Positions 8,387 through 17,634 of a DNA stretch of 64,000 bases are shown piece by piece. The stretch covers positions 18,485 to 82,484 of the forward strand of contig NZ_JAPSLH010000013.1 of assembly GCF_031180965.1 (NCBI RefSeq), written 5' to 3'. The translations under genes were made by a program, and so were the position numbers. This DNA is from Chelativorans sp. (GTDB taxonomy: Bacteria > Pseudomonadota > Alphaproteobacteria > Rhizobiales > Rhizobiaceae). Positions within the stretch are counted from its first letter, which is position 1; every line of letters starts with the position of its first letter. The notes beneath the pieces are model-generated. The model saw only the letters and a list, made by a program, of their open reading frames with translations, made no database searches and was not told where the DNA came from.

Positions 8387-9373
8387 ATGAACTTCATGCC
8401 GAAATCCGCCCATGCCGGTCTCGACCGGATCCTCACGCTCGAGCTCGTCCGCGTGACGGAGCGCGCCGCCGTGGCGGCGGCCAGGTTGCGCGGGCGCGGC
8501 GACGAGAAGGCAGCCGACCAGGCGGCGGTGGACGCGATGCGTTCTGAGCTGAACCGGCTGCCGATCAAAGGCACGGTCGTGATCGGCGAGGGCGAGCGCG
8601 ACGAGGCGCCGATGCTTTACATCGGCGAGGAGGTCGGCCTGGGCGAGGGGCCGGAGGTCGATATCGCCCTTGATCCGCTCGAGGGCACGACCATTTGCGC
8701 CAAGAACCTTCCCAATTCGCTGGCTGTGATCGCCATCGCTGAGCGCGGAAGCCTGCTCTACGCGCCCGACGTCTATATGGAGAAGATCGCGGTCGGCCCG
8801 GGCTATCCCGACGGCATCGTCAATCTCGATGCGCCTGCGGCGGAGAACATCGAGAACCTTGCCAAAGCCAAGGGCGTGCCGGTGTCAGAGGTCACGGCTT
8901 GCATCCTCGACCGTCCGCGCCATGCGCGCCTGATCGAGGAGGTTCGGGCAACCGGCGCCGCCATCCGCCTGATCGGCGACGGCGACGTGGCCGGCGTGAT
9001 CCACACGACGGACCCGGACAACACGGGAATCGACATCTATTTGGGCATCGGCGGTGCTCCGGAAGGCGTGCTGGCGGCGGCGGCGCTGCGCTGCATCGGC
9101 GGGCAGATGCAGGGCCGGCTGCAGCTCAATACCGAGGAGAAGGTGGCCCGCGCGGCCAAGATGGGCATTTCCGAGCCGAACAAGGTCTACCGCATGGAGG
9201 AGATGGCGAAGGGCGACGTGCTCTTTGCTGCCACCGGCGTGACGGACGGCAATCTCCTCTCCGGCGTGAAGTTCGCGCGCGACTATATTCAGACCCACAC
9301 GATCGTCATGCGCTCGTCCTCGCGCACCGTGCGCGAGATCAAGGCGCGGCATCAGGATTTGGAAAAGTTTTAG
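8387..9373 (+). CDS. glpX: Class II fructose-1,6-bisphosphatase
   Basis: Dephosphorylates fructose-1,6-bisphosphate in gluconeogenesis and, in some relatives, sedoheptulose-1,7-bisphosphate. The 328-residue protein shows the metal-binding GEGERDEAPML and DPLEGTT motifs of the lithium-sensitive phosphatase superfamily and the usual GlpX length. GGAGA lies shortly before the ATG. It is divergent from the lysE-like gene and is followed 54 bases later by recJ, a neighbourhood (hom, glpX, recJ) common in Hyphomicrobiales. Confidence 0.94.
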   Translation: MNFMPKSAHAGLDRILTLELVRVTERAAVAAARLRGRGDEKAADQAAVDAMRSELNRLPIKGTVVIGEGERDEAPMLYIGEEVGLGEGPEVDIALDPLEGTTICAKNLPNSLAVIAIAERGSLLYAPDVYMEKIAVGPGYPDGIVNLDAPAAENIENLAKAKGVPVSEVTACILDRPRHARLIEEVRATGAAIRLIGDGDVAGVIHTTDPDNTGIDIYLGIGGAPEGVLAAAALRCIGGQMQGRLQLNTEEKVARAAKMGISEPNKVYRMEEMAKGDVLFAATGVTDGNLLSGVKFARDYIQTHTIVMRSSSRTVREIKARHQDLEKF

Positions 9374-9427
9374 ATTTTTTGCAATTCGGGGCGCCGAGCG
9401 TCTATCTTCGCCCGCAAGGTTGGGTGA

Positions 9428-11221
9428 ATGATGTTGAACGGCGAACGGCGGTATTTTCTCGGCGTGCAAAAATCGGCGCGCGGCGTCTCGTGGGAGCACC
9501 GTCTCGATGCGCGGGGCGAAAACCTGGCGCTCGGCATGGCCCAGAGCCACGGAATGCCGGAAATCGTCGCCCGCGTGCTGGCGGGCCGCGGCGTCCCGCA
9601 GGATGAGGCGGCGCGCTTTCTTGCGCCCTCCATCCGCGATTTGCTGCCCGACCCCTCAACCCTCACGGACATGGAGGAGGCCGCCCAGCGCATTGCCGGG
9701 GCGGTGCTTGCCGGAGAGAAGGTGGCCATCTTCGGCGACTATGACGTGGACGGCGCTGTCTCTTCCGCCATTTTGAAGCGGTTCTTGTCCCACTACGGCG
9801 TGACGGCGGATATCTACATCCCTGACCGGCTGTTCGAGGGCTATGGGCCAAATCCGGAAGCCATGCGCGAGCTGGTCCGACGCGGGGCCACTCTGATCGT
9901 GACGGTGGATTGCGGCACCAATAGCGCGCCATCGATTGCCGCGGCGAAGGAGTTGGGTGCGGACGTGGTCGTCCTCGACCACCATCAGGTGGGCGGTCCG
10001 CTGCCCGAGGCCGCCGCCGTCGTCAATCCCAACCGGGAGGACGACCTGTCGGGGCAGGGCCATCTATGCGCCGCGGGCGTCGTATTCCTGGCTCTGGTGC
10101 AGACGACGAGAATCCTGCGCAAGAAGCTCGCCGCCACGTCGCCGCCGGACTTGTTGATGATGCTCGACCTGGTGGCCCTTGCCACGATTTGCGACGTGGT
10201 GCCGCTCGTGGGGGTGAACCGTGCCTTTGTCGCGAAGGGGCTGGTGGCCGCGCGCCAGCTGAGGACCCCGGGGCTCTCGGCGCTCGCCCGCGTGTCGCGC
10301 ATCGGCGAGCCGCTCAACTGCCATCACCTGGGCTTTCTGCTCGGCCCGCGCATCAATGCCGGCGGGCGCATTGGCAACGCGGCGTTGGGCAGCCTCCTGC
10401 TCGCCACGCTCGAGCCGAGCGAAGCCGAAGCGATCGCCGACACGCTGGACCGGCTCAATCGCGAGAGGCAGGACATGGAAGCGGCCATGCTGGCCGAGGC
10501 CCGCGCGGAGGCCGACGCGGAGCTGATGAACGGCTCCGGCCCCGCCATAATGGTGACGGCGAGCGAGACCTGGCATCCCGGCATTGTCGGGCTGATCGCC
10601 TCGCGGCTGAAGGATCATGCCCGCCGCCCCGCCTTCGCCATCGCCTTCGATCAAAACGGAACGGGCACCGGCTCCGGCCGCTCGATCACCGGCTTCGATC
10701 TCGGCCGGCTGGTTCGCGAGGCGGTTTCCGAAGGGCTGCTGGTGAAGGGCGGCGGACATGCAATGGCCGCGGGCATCACGGTCGAGCGCGGGAAACTGGG
10801 CGCGCTCCGTGCCTTCTTCGAGGAGAATGCGGCTGGTGTGGTCGCCTCCCTGCGCGAGGCCGAAAGCCTGAAGATCGACGCCGCACTCTCGGCCGACGGC
10901 GCGACGCTCGACCTTCTGGAGACGCTGGAGGCCGCGGGGCCCTACGGCTCGGGCCATCCCGCCCCTGTCCTCGCATTGCCGCGCCATCGGCTGGTGGACG
11001 CCAAGCTGGTCGGCAACGGCCATGTGCGGGCTGATTTGCGCTCCCATTCGGGCGCGAAGCTGCAGGCGATCGCCTTCCGCGCCGCTGAGACGGAGCTCGG
11101 GAACTTCCTCTTCGCCCATCGCGGCGCGACGGTTCATATCGCGGGCAATCTCGCCGTCAACCACTGGAACGGCAGCCGCTCCGTGCAATTCCGCATCACC
11201 GATGCGGCAGCGGACGCATGA
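9428..11221 (+). CDS. recJ: Single-stranded-DNA-specific 5'-3' exonuclease RecJ
   Basis: Degrades single-stranded DNA 5' to 3' in recombination and repair. The 597-residue protein has the DHH-phosphoesterase motifs DYDVDGAVSS, VTVDCGT and LDHHQVGG in the first 200 residues and the DHHA1 motif KGGGHAMAAG near residue 440, followed by the OB-fold C-terminus. Its stop overlaps the ATG of the next gene in an ATGA junction, so the two are translationally coupled. Confidence 0.95.
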   Translation: MMLNGERRYFLGVQKSARGVSWEHRLDARGENLALGMAQSHGMPEIVARVLAGRGVPQDEAARFLAPSIRDLLPDPSTLTDMEEAAQRIAGAVLAGEKVAIFGDYDVDGAVSSAILKRFLSHYGVTADIYIPDRLFEGYGPNPEAMRELVRRGATLIVTVDCGTNSAPSIAAAKELGADVVVLDHHQVGGPLPEAAAVVNPNREDDLSGQGHLCAAGVVFLALVQTTRILRKKLAATSPPDLLMMLDLVALATICDVVPLVGVNRAFVAKGLVAARQLRTPGLSALARVSRIGEPLNCHHLGFLLGPRINAGGRIGNAALGSLLLATLEPSEAEAIADTLDRLNRERQDMEAAMLAEARAEADAELMNGSGPAIMVTASETWHPGIVGLIASRLKDHARRPAFAIAFDQNGTGTGSGRSITGFDLGRLVREAVSEGLLVKGGGHAMAAGITVERGKLGALRAFFEENAAGVVASLREAESLKIDAALSADGATLDLLETLEAAGPYGSGHPAPVLALPRHRLVDAKLVGNGHVRADLRSHSGAKLQAIAFRAAETELGNFLFAHRGATVHIAGNLAVNHWNGSRSVQFRITDAAADA

Positions 11222-11682
11222 CCGGGGATCTGCGGGGATACGAGCTCCGGCCGTCGACCGCGGCTGACCGTGATGCAATTGCCCATGTCTGGCACGCCAG
11301 CGCGAGCTTGCCTCGGGTGGGCCCGCCGGACATACCGACCGTTGAAGAGTTGCGAACACGTATCGATCTGGAGCTTGCAGCAGGTTGGAGCATAACGGTC
11401 GCCGTCCGTGACGGCGATGTGATCGGTTTTGTGGCTATCAAGCCGCAGGCACCGGTTCTCGACCAGCTGTTCGTTCGACCTGGATATCTCGGCATCGGCG
11501 TCGGCAGGGCGCTTCTGGAGCACGCCATGGCGGCGATGCCGGACGGGTTCACCCTGCATACGAGGTCGGGCAACTGGAGAGCGCGCCGGTTCTATGAGAA
11601 AGCCGGCCTGACCTTCCTCCGCGAAGACGTGCATCCCCGAACGGGTGATCCGGTGTCGCACTATGGTTGGAAGATTCGGTAG
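11218..11682 (+). CDS. GNAT-family N-acetyltransferase
   Basis: A 154-residue acetyltransferase. The central segment LDQLFVRPGYLGIGVGRALLEHA carries the acetyl-CoA-binding R-x-x-G-x-G/A pattern of the GNAT fold, and the C-terminus ends with the typical NWRARRFYEKAG motif. The substrate cannot be predicted. Its start overlaps the recJ stop, so it depends at least partly on recJ translation. It converges with the patatin gene. Confidence 0.85.
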   Translation: MTGDLRGYELRPSTAADRDAIAHVWHASASLPRVGPPDIPTVEELRTRIDLELAAGWSITVAVRDGDVIGFVAIKPQAPVLDQLFVRPGYLGIGVGRALLEHAMAAMPDGFTLHTRSGNWRARRFYEKAGLTFLREDVHPRTGDPVSHYGWKIR

Positions 11683-11737
11683 GGCGGCAGTCCCTGTTTC
11701 CAGCATTGCGCTGAGAAGACGGCCGCCCTTCTGTGAC

Positions 11738-12721
11738 TTACGCCAGCACCGTCAGCATGCGCTCGATCTCCGAGAGCTGCGCCTTGGTGGTGTCGTAACC
11801 GATCTGGATGGCCTCGCCGGCGCGATAGAACTCCGTGAGCCCGATATGCCCGAGCTTGGGCTGCAGCGACAGGTCGGGCGGGTCGCCGGCGAGCCGGGCG
11901 CGGGAGATGCGGTCCTGGATGATGTTGAAGGCTTCGACCATCACGCCGGTGATGCCGAGCCTCGAATCGTGCCGGTTCGGACCCCTTTCGACAATGAGAG
12001 GGGCCTTCACACCGTCGAGCTGCTGTCCCTCCCTTTCCGGGAGATCGGCGCTGTGCCGGATGACGGCGGCCCGGCCGAAGAGGTCGTAGTGCAGGTTGAC
12101 GGCCACGACGAGCGGCTGCTCGTAGGCCCGGCACACGGAGACGGGCACCGGATTGACCAGGGCGCCGTCCATCAGGACGCGGCCATTGCACACGACCGGC
12201 TCGAAGACGCCGGGCAGGGCGTAGGAAGCACGCATGGCCGTTATGAGGGAGCCGCTGGAGATCCAGATCTCGTGCCCGGTGCGGATCTCCGCCGCCACGC
12301 AGACGAAGGGCCGGCCGAGATCGGCAAATGTGAGGCCTTCCAGATGCTCCTGCATGCGGGTCGTGAGCTTCATGCCGCCGAACAGCCCGCTGCCGCCGAA
12401 ATTGAGATCGAGCAGGCCGAGGATGCGGCGGCGCGTCAAGGACCGAGCGAAATCTTCGAGCTGATCCAGCTTGCCGGCGAGATAGCACCCGCCGACCAAC
12501 GCGCCGATGGAGGTGCCGGCGACCATGGCGACGCGGATGCCAGCCTCGTCCAGCGCGCGGAGGACGCCGATATGGGCCCAGCCACGCGCCGCCCCGCCGC
12601 CGAGCGCGAGCGCAATGCCCGGACCGGCGCTTTCCCGAGGAGCGTGAGTGGAAGGAGGAGGTTTCAGACCCGCCGTGTCGGCGCTATCCGCCTTGGCGCG
12701 CAGCGGCCCCCAGTCGAGCAT
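11738..12721 (-). CDS. Patatin-like phospholipase (RssA/NTE type)
   Basis: A 327-residue patatin-domain protein, expected to be a serine lipid hydrolase. The oxyanion-hole motif GGGAARG, the nucleophile motif GTSIG and the Asp of the dyad in MDGALVNPVPV are all visible in order, so the Ser-Asp dyad is intact. There is no signal peptide, so it probably acts in the cytoplasm or at the inner membrane. It lies downstream of folE-hisI on the same strand, 94 bases after hisI in the minus direction reversed, that is upstream of neither; the two units are best treated as separate. Confidence 0.88.
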   Translation of the reverse strand: MLDWGPLRAKADSADTAGLKPPPSTHAPRESAGPGIALALGGGAARGWAHIGVLRALDEAGIRVAMVAGTSIGALVGGCYLAGKLDQLEDFARSLTRRRILGLLDLNFGGSGLFGGMKLTTRMQEHLEGLTFADLGRPFVCVAAEIRTGHEIWISSGSLITAMRASYALPGVFEPVVCNGRVLMDGALVNPVPVSVCRAYEQPLVVAVNLHYDLFGRAAVIRHSADLPEREGQQLDGVKAPLIVERGPNRHDSRLGITGVMVEAFNIIQDRISRARLAGDPPDLSLQPKLGHIGLTEFYRAGEAIQIGYDTTKAQLSEIERMLTVLA

Positions 12722-12815
12722 CGCAATCTCCTTGTCCCCGCCTAGAGGCTAAGGCGGTTTGGTAATGAATTCATGAACCGGGGAGGCAGGTTCGAAGGGT
12801 TTGGCAGTGGCAATA

Positions 12816-13232
12816 TCAACCGCTGTCGGCCAGAATTGGGCGACCGCCGACAAGGTTTACGTTTCGGTAGAAGCAGGAACGCCGCCCCGTGTGACAGGTG
12901 GCTCCCCGCCCTTCCACACGGACAATCAATTGCAGCGCGTCCTGGTCGCAGTCGGTGCGGATTGCCACCACGTGCTGCAGATTGCCGGAAGTCTCTCCCT
13001 TTTTCCAGAGGGCGCTTCGCGAGCGCGACCAGTAGTGAGCGATGCCGGTGTCGAGGGTGGTTGCCAGCGCCTCGGCATTCATATGCGCGACCATGAGGAG
13101 CGCACCGTCATCGGCGTCGGTCACCACGGCCGTGATCAGGCCGTTGGCGTCGAAACGGGGCGTGAAGGCGGTGCCTTCCTCCAGTTCGGACTTGTCCGAG
13201 GGTGGTGGGGAAAAGCGGGACTCCGACATCAC
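12816..13232 (-). CDS. hisI: Phosphoribosyl-AMP cyclohydrolase
   Basis: Opens the adenine ring of phosphoribosyl-AMP, the third step of histidine synthesis. The 138-residue protein has the metal-binding aspartates and cysteines in [10 protein letters not shown] and the signature [10 protein letters not shown] near the C-terminus. It is the stand-alone form, without the HisE pyrophosphohydrolase domain. It starts seven bases after the folE stop, so the two form an operon away from the main histidine genes, an arrangement seen in related alphaproteobacteria. Either of two adjacent ATGs could be the start. Confidence 0.93.
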   Translation of the reverse strand: MMSESRFSPPPSDKSELEEGTAFTPRFDANGLITAVVTDADDGALLMVAHMNAEALATTLDTGIAHYWSRSRSALWKKGETSGNLQHVVAIRTDCDQDALQLIVRVEGRGATCHTGRRSCFYRNVNLVGGRPILADSG

Positions 13233-13239
13233 CGCTCCC

Positions 13240-13908
13240 TCAGCCGTTGCGCGGGTCGCGCACCATGGTGATGAAGCGCACCTGCTCTTCCGGCTGCTCC
13301 TTGAAGGCGCCGGTGAAGGTGGTGGTGATGGTGTTGGAGCCTTGCTTGCGGATGCCGCGCATGGACATGCACATGTGCTCCGCCTCTATCATGACCGCTG
13401 CGCCGCGCGGCTTCAGGATCTCCTGGATCGCGCCGGCGATCTGCGCCGTCATCGACTCCTGCGTCTGCAGGCGTCGGGCGAAGATGTCGACCACGCGCGC
13501 GATCTTCGACAAGCCAACGACCTTCCCGTCGGGCAGATAGGCCACATGCGCCCTGCCGATGATCGGCACCATGTGGTGCTCGCAATGGGAGTGGAAGGAG
13601 ATGTCCTTGAGCACCACCATGTCGTCGAAGCCGGCCACCTCCTCGAAGGTGCGCCCGAGCTCGTCGGCGGGGCAGAGATCATATCCTGCGAACAGCTCGC
13701 GATAGGCCTTCACCACGCGCGCCGGCGTCTCCTTGAGCCCTTCGCGGTCCGGGTCGTCGCCGGCCCAGCGCAGAAGAATCCTAACCGCCGCTTCCGCCTC
13801 CTCGCGGCTCGGCCGGTTCGTGACCGGCTTGTCCATGTAGGCGGATTTTTCGGCCGGGACGGCAGTCTGGTCGGGACGAGGCGGAAAGCTCTTGATGATC
13901 GCGTCCAT
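13240..13908 (-). CDS. folE: GTP cyclohydrolase I
   Basis: Converts GTP to dihydroneopterin triphosphate, the first step of tetrahydrofolate synthesis. The 222-residue protein contains the zinc and catalytic motif HCEHHMVP and the [15 protein letters not shown] signature, both intact. The start was placed at the ATG at 13908; the much longer upstream frame codes for non-conserved sequence and overlaps the opposite promoter. It is divergent from the IscU-like gene and leads the folE-hisI operon. Confidence 0.95.
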   Translation of the reverse strand: MDAIIKSFPPRPDQTAVPAEKSAYMDKPVTNRPSREEAEAAVRILLRWAGDDPDREGLKETPARVVKAYRELFAGYDLCPADELGRTFEEVAGFDDMVVLKDISFHSHCEHHMVPIIGRAHVAYLPDGKVVGLSKIARVVDIFARRLQTQESMTAQIAGAIQEILKPRGAAVMIEAEHMCMSMRGIRKQGSNTITTTFTGAFKEQPEEQVRFITMVRDPRNG

Positions 13909-14025
13909 GTTAAGGCGTCTCCCGTAGCCCCTGTCGCGGCAGAGGCGAGTTGAACGGTCACTGCCTTTCGCGGGTATCGGGGAGCTCTGTCCCGCCCGTA
14001 AGCGGCGTGGTCGGCGGACAGGTCC

Positions 14026-14054
14026 TTGCCGTCCGCCGGATACCCTCACTATAT
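14026..14054 (+). promoter_or_regulatory. Sigma-70 promoter of the IscU-like gene
   Basis: CTTGCCG is followed by CTATAT with exactly 17 bases between TTGCCG and CTATAT, an excellent match to the alphaproteobacterial housekeeping consensus. Transcription would start near 14061, leaving a leader of about 68 bases before the chosen ATG. Confidence 0.65.
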
Positions 14055-14129
14055 AGTTTTGGAACGGCGCAAATGAAAGATACATGCGCGACAAGCGATG
14101 CTTGGATCGCGCCGGCAGGCGGAAAATCC

Positions 14130-14576
14130 ATGATCGATGATGTCTACAACGCAAAAATTCTTGGCTTTGCCGGCAATATCCGTCGGATCGGCCGTCTCGC
14201 CGACGCGGACGCCACCGCCACGGCGCATTCGAAGCTGTGCGGATCGACGGTGACGGTCGATCTCAAAATGGCAGACGGCGTGGTAACGGATTTCGCGCAT
14301 GAGGTGCGCGCCTGTGCCCTCGGCCAGGCCTCTTCCTCGATCATGGCGCAGAATGTGGTGGGCGCCAGCGCCGAAGAACTGCGCGCCGTGCGCGAGGCCA
14401 TGCGCCGCATGCTCAAGGAAAACGCCGCGCCTCCGGAAGGCCGTTTCGCCGACCTGAAATATCTGGAACCCGTGCGCGACTACAAGGCGCGTCACGCCTC
14501 CACCATGCTGACGTTCGACGCAGTGGTGGACTGCATCGACCAGATCGAGCGCAAACGGGCCGGAAAGGCAGCCTGA
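14130..14576 (+). CDS. IscU/NifU-like iron-sulfur cluster scaffold protein
   Basis: A 148-residue protein of the IscU/NifU-N family, which holds nascent Fe-S clusters. It starts with the family's typical [11 protein letters not shown] and keeps three cysteines in the expected spacing ([18 protein letters not shown] and VVDCIDQ). An in-frame ATG at 14074 would add a non-conserved leader and is less likely. The other isc/suf genes are not nearby. It is followed 13 bases later by the MNT antitoxin gene. Confidence 0.85.
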   Translation: MIDDVYNAKILGFAGNIRRIGRLADADATATAHSKLCGSTVTVDLKMADGVVTDFAHEVRACALGQASSSIMAQNVVGASAEELRAVREAMRRMLKENAAPPEGRFADLKYLEPVRDYKARHASTMLTFDAVVDCIDQIERKRAGKAA

Positions 14577-14589
14577 GACCAGACGAGCC

Positions 14590-14874
14590 ATGCGCCCCTC
14601 CGAAGCCCTTGCAAAGCACCGCGAAGAGGTCCTGGAGATCCTTGCCCGCTACCCGGTGAGCAATCCTCGTGTCTTCGGCTCCGCAGCGAGGGGCGAGGAT
14701 ACGGAGGAAAGCGACCTGGACCTGCTAGTAGAGCGGGTCGGTCCAATGAGCTATTTCGATCTTTTCACGTTGGAGGACGAGCTCAAATCCGTGCTGGGGT
14801 GTGAAGTGGAAGTTTTTACCAATCTTAAGCCCCATGTAGCCGCTTCAGTCGCCCCCGAACTCCGTGCGCTCTGA
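14590..14874 (+). CDS. mntA: MNT-type minimal nucleotidyltransferase antitoxin (type VII TA)
   Basis: A 94-residue minimal nucleotidyltransferase. The family signature GS-x10-D-x-D is complete: G30-S31 in FGSAARGE and D42/D44 in SDLDLLV. In characterised MntA-HepT systems this enzyme neutralises the HEPN toxin by adenylylating a tyrosine in its active motif. The next gene is the matching HEPN protein, four bases downstream. The pair sits between an Fe-S scaffold gene and yidD, an otherwise housekeeping neighbourhood. Confidence 0.88.
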   Translation: MRPSEALAKHREEVLEILARYPVSNPRVFGSAARGEDTEESDLDLLVERVGPMSYFDLFTLEDELKSVLGCEVEVFTNLKPHVAASVAPELRAL

Positions 14875-14878
14875 CAGC

Positions 14879-15229
14879 ATGAACGATACATCGCGCCTGC
14901 TCTCGTCCGATATAGTGTTCTGGGGCGAAAGAGTCGCGGCCCACACCGAAGGGCTGACGGAGCAACAGTTCCTCAACGATGATCTCGCGGCTGATGTGGT
15001 GTGCTGGTGCTTACGTTGCATCGGCGAAGCGGCGGGAGCGCTATATCGCTCCAACGCGACGTTACGATCGTTCGATCCGGCGCTCGACCTGGTAAAGGCG
15101 TACGGGATGCGCAATCGCCTCGCACACGATTATGGAGGAATCGATCTCGGTGTCGTGTGGCAGGCGGCGACGGTATCGGTCCCCGCAATGGTCCTCGCCG
15201 CGCGGCAAGTTATCCAGCGGGGCACATGA
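14879..15229 (+). CDS. hepT: HEPN (DUF86/HepT-like) RNase toxin
   Basis: A 116-residue HEPN-domain protein with the RNase motif R-x4-H-x-Y intact in RNRLAHDY. HepT toxins cleave RNA and are silenced by their MntA partner, encoded immediately upstream. The ATG at 14879 gives the normal HepT N-terminus; a GTG at 14864, overlapping the mntA stop, is an alternative. The stop overlaps the yidD ATG in an ATGA junction, so toxin and membrane-insertion factor are translationally coupled. Confidence 0.88.
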   Translation: MNDTSRLLSSDIVFWGERVAAHTEGLTEQQFLNDDLAADVVCWCLRCIGEAAGALYRSNATLRSFDPALDLVKAYGMRNRLAHDYGGIDLGVVWQAATVSVPAMVLAARQVIQRGT

Positions 15230-15534
15230 AGCCCTCCCGAAACTGGTCCGGCGCCTGGCCGAAAACGCCGGGGCGTGTGCTCGGCACGTCGATGGTGCGG
15301 CTCTACCAACTCACGCTTTCCGGCTTCCTCGGCAATTCCTGCCGGCATTTTCCCACCTGCTCGGAATATGCCTATGAGGCGATTGCCCGCCATGGCCTAT
15401 GGGCTGGCGGTTGGATGGGGCTCTTCCGGTTCGCACGTTGCGGACCGGGCGGAACGCACGGTATCGATCCGGTGCCGGAGCGGCTTTCGACCGGCCATGC
15501 CTGGTGGGCGCCCTGGCGCTATTGGCGGCCGTAA
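15226..15534 (+). CDS. yidD: Membrane protein insertion efficiency factor YidD
   Basis: A 102-residue YidD homologue that assists YidC/Sec-dependent membrane protein insertion. The signature runs through YQLTLSGFLG, CRHFPTCSEYAYEAI and the RCGPGG-HGIDPVP segment. An amphipathic N-terminal part fits peripheral inner-membrane attachment. In this genome it is separated from the usual rpmH-rnpA-yidC locus and precedes thrS, an arrangement common in Hyphomicrobiales. Its start overlaps the HEPN toxin stop. Confidence 0.92.
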   Translation: MKPSRNWSGAWPKTPGRVLGTSMVRLYQLTLSGFLGNSCRHFPTCSEYAYEAIARHGLWAGGWMGLFRFARCGPGGTHGIDPVPERLSTGHAWWAPWRYWRP

Positions 15535-15639
15535 GCTTTCGGCAACCGGTCTTTACGCCGGGCGCGGATGCCGCTACATGCGGCAATCTCACCGTTCACC
15601 ACCCGCGCTCGTTGGCGGGACTGGATAAGGAGATATCGT

Positions 15640-17601
15640 ATGGCCGTTTCCCTGACATTTCCCGATGGCTCGGTGCGCGACTTCGACGCTGCGACGACCG
15701 GTGCCGCCATTGCCGAATCTATCTCCAAATCACTGGCCAAGAAGGCCGTGGCCTATGCGCTGGACGGCACGTTGCATGACCTTTCCGACCCGGTCGGACG
15801 CAACGGCAAGATAGAGATTATCACCCGCGAGGACCCGCGCGCTCTGGAGCTGATCCGCCATGACGCCGCGCATGTGATGGCCGAGGCGGTGCAGGAACTT
15901 TGGCCAGGCACCCAGGTGACCATCGGCCCGGTGATCGAAAACGGCTTCTACTACGATTTCGCCCGCAACGAGCCCTTCACGCCGGAGGATCTCCCCGTCA
16001 TCGAAAAAAAGATGCGGGAGATCGTTGAGCGCAACGAACGGTTCAGAAAGGAAGTATGGCCGCGCGAGAAGGCCAAGAAAGTCTTCGCCGAGAAGGGGGA
16101 GAACTACAAGGTCGAACTGCTCGACGCCATTCCCGGGGGTGAGGACGTCAAGATCTACTTCCAGGGGGATTGGTTCGACCTCTGCCGCGGGCCTCACATG
16201 GTCTCGACGGGGCAGATCGGAAAGGCGTTCAAGCTGATGAAGGTGGCGGGCGCCTATTGGCGCGGCGATGCAAGGAACGCCATGCTGACCCGCATCTACG
16301 GGACCGCCTGGGCGGATCAGGCGCAACTCGATACTTACCTCCAGATGCTGGAGGAGGCGGAAAAGCGCGACCATCGCCGCCTCGGCCGCGAGATGGACCT
16401 GTTCCACTTTCAGGAGGAGGGTCCGGGCGTCGTCTTCTGGCACGCCAAGGGCTGGCGCATGTTCCAAAACCTGGTCTCCTATATGCGCCGCCGGCTGGAC
16501 GGCGTCTATCAGGAGGTCAATGCCCCGCAGGTGCTCGATTCCTCCCTTTGGCAGACCTCGGGCCACTGGGGCTGGTACAAGGAGAACATGTTCAAGGTCG
16601 AGTGCGCGGACGAGGAGGCGGAGGATCAGCACGTTTTTGCGCTGAAGCCGATGAACTGCCCGGGCCACGTGCAGATCTTCAAGCACGGCTTGAAGTCATA
16701 CCGAGATCTACCTATTCGGCTTGCAGAATTTGGTGCCGTGCACCGCTACGAACCTTCGGGGGCGCTGCACGGCCTGATGCGCGTGCGCGGCTTCACCCAG
16801 GACGATGCGCATATCTTTTGCACCGAGGACCAACTGGCCGAGGAGTGCTTGAAGATCAACGATCTGATTCTGTCCACCTATGCTGATTTCGGGTTCCAGG
16901 AGATCAGGGTCCTGTTCTCGACCCGGCCCGAAAAGCGGGTGGGCTCGGACGCGCTTTGGGATCACGCCGAGGAGATCATGGGCGAGGTCCTGAAGCAGAT
17001 TCAGCGCTCCGACGATCGCATCAAGACGGCGATCAATCCCGGCGACGGCGCCTTCTACGGGCCGAAATTCGACTATGTGCTGAAAGACGCGATCGGCCGC
17101 GAATGGCAGTGCGGGACGACCCAGGTGGACTTCAACCTGCCCGAGCGCTTCGGCGCCTTCTACATAGACAAGGACTCGGAGAAGAAGCAGCCGGTCATGG
17201 TGCACCGCGCCATCTGCGGATCGATGGAGCGCTTCCTCGGCATCCTCATCGAGAACTATGCCGGGCATTTCCCTCTATGGTTCGCGCCTCTGCAGGTCGT
17301 CGTGGCGACGATCACCTCGGATGCCGATGACTATGCCCGGGATGTCGCGCGGCGGCTGAAGGGGGCTGGACTGACGGCGGAGACGGACCTGCGCAACGAG
17401 AAGATCAACTACAAGGTCCGCGAGCATTCTCTCGCCAAGGTTCCGGTTATCCTCGTCTGCGGCAAGCGCGAGGCGGAGGAGGGCACGGTGAACATGCGCC
17501 GGCTCGGCAGCCGCGACCAGGCTTCGCTTTCGCTGGAAGAGGCGGTTGCGCAGCTTTCCGCGGAGGCCACCCCGCCGGATCTTCGCCGCAACAGCGTTTA
17601 G
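15640..17601 (+). CDS. thrS: Threonine--tRNA ligase
   Basis: Charges tRNA-Thr with threonine. The 653-residue protein has an N-terminal TGS domain (1-64), the second-additional editing domain with CRGPHM (about 170-220), the class II catalytic core including MNCPGHV and the [14 protein letters not shown] motif 2 region, and a C-terminal anticodon-binding domain. The ATG at 15640 has AAGGAG nine bases upstream, which rules out the longer frame. The next gene converges on it. Confidence 0.97.
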   Translation: MAVSLTFPDGSVRDFDAATTGAAIAESISKSLAKKAVAYALDGTLHDLSDPVGRNGKIEIITREDPRALELIRHDAAHVMAEAVQELWPGTQVTIGPVIENGFYYDFARNEPFTPEDLPVIEKKMREIVERNERFRKEVWPREKAKKVFAEKGENYKVELLDAIPGGEDVKIYFQGDWFDLCRGPHMVSTGQIGKAFKLMKVAGAYWRGDARNAMLTRIYGTAWADQAQLDTYLQMLEEAEKRDHRRLGREMDLFHFQEEGPGVVFWHAKGWRMFQNLVSYMRRRLDGVYQEVNAPQVLDSSLWQTSGHWGWYKENMFKVECADEEAEDQHVFALKPMNCPGHVQIFKHGLKSYRDLPIRLAEFGAVHRYEPSGALHGLMRVRGFTQDDAHIFCTEDQLAEECLKINDLILSTYADFGFQEIRVLFSTRPEKRVGSDALWDHAEEIMGEVLKQIQRSDDRIKTAINPGDGAFYGPKFDYVLKDAIGREWQCGTTQVDFNLPERFGAFYIDKDSEKKQPVMVHRAICGSMERFLGILIENYAGHFPLWFAPLQVVVATITSDADDYARDVARRLKGAGLTAETDLRNEKINYKVREHSLAKVPVILVCGKREAEEGTVNMRRLGSRDQASLSLEEAVAQLSAEATPPDLRRNSV

Positions 17602-17634
17602 CAGCCGCGCCGGCTTGCCGGAGCGATTGCAGAG

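Noticed and set aside
11683-11737. GGGCGGC/GCCGCCC complementary ends between the GNAT and patatin genes
   Set aside because: The arms are separated by about 30 bases, giving a loop too large for a convincing terminator.
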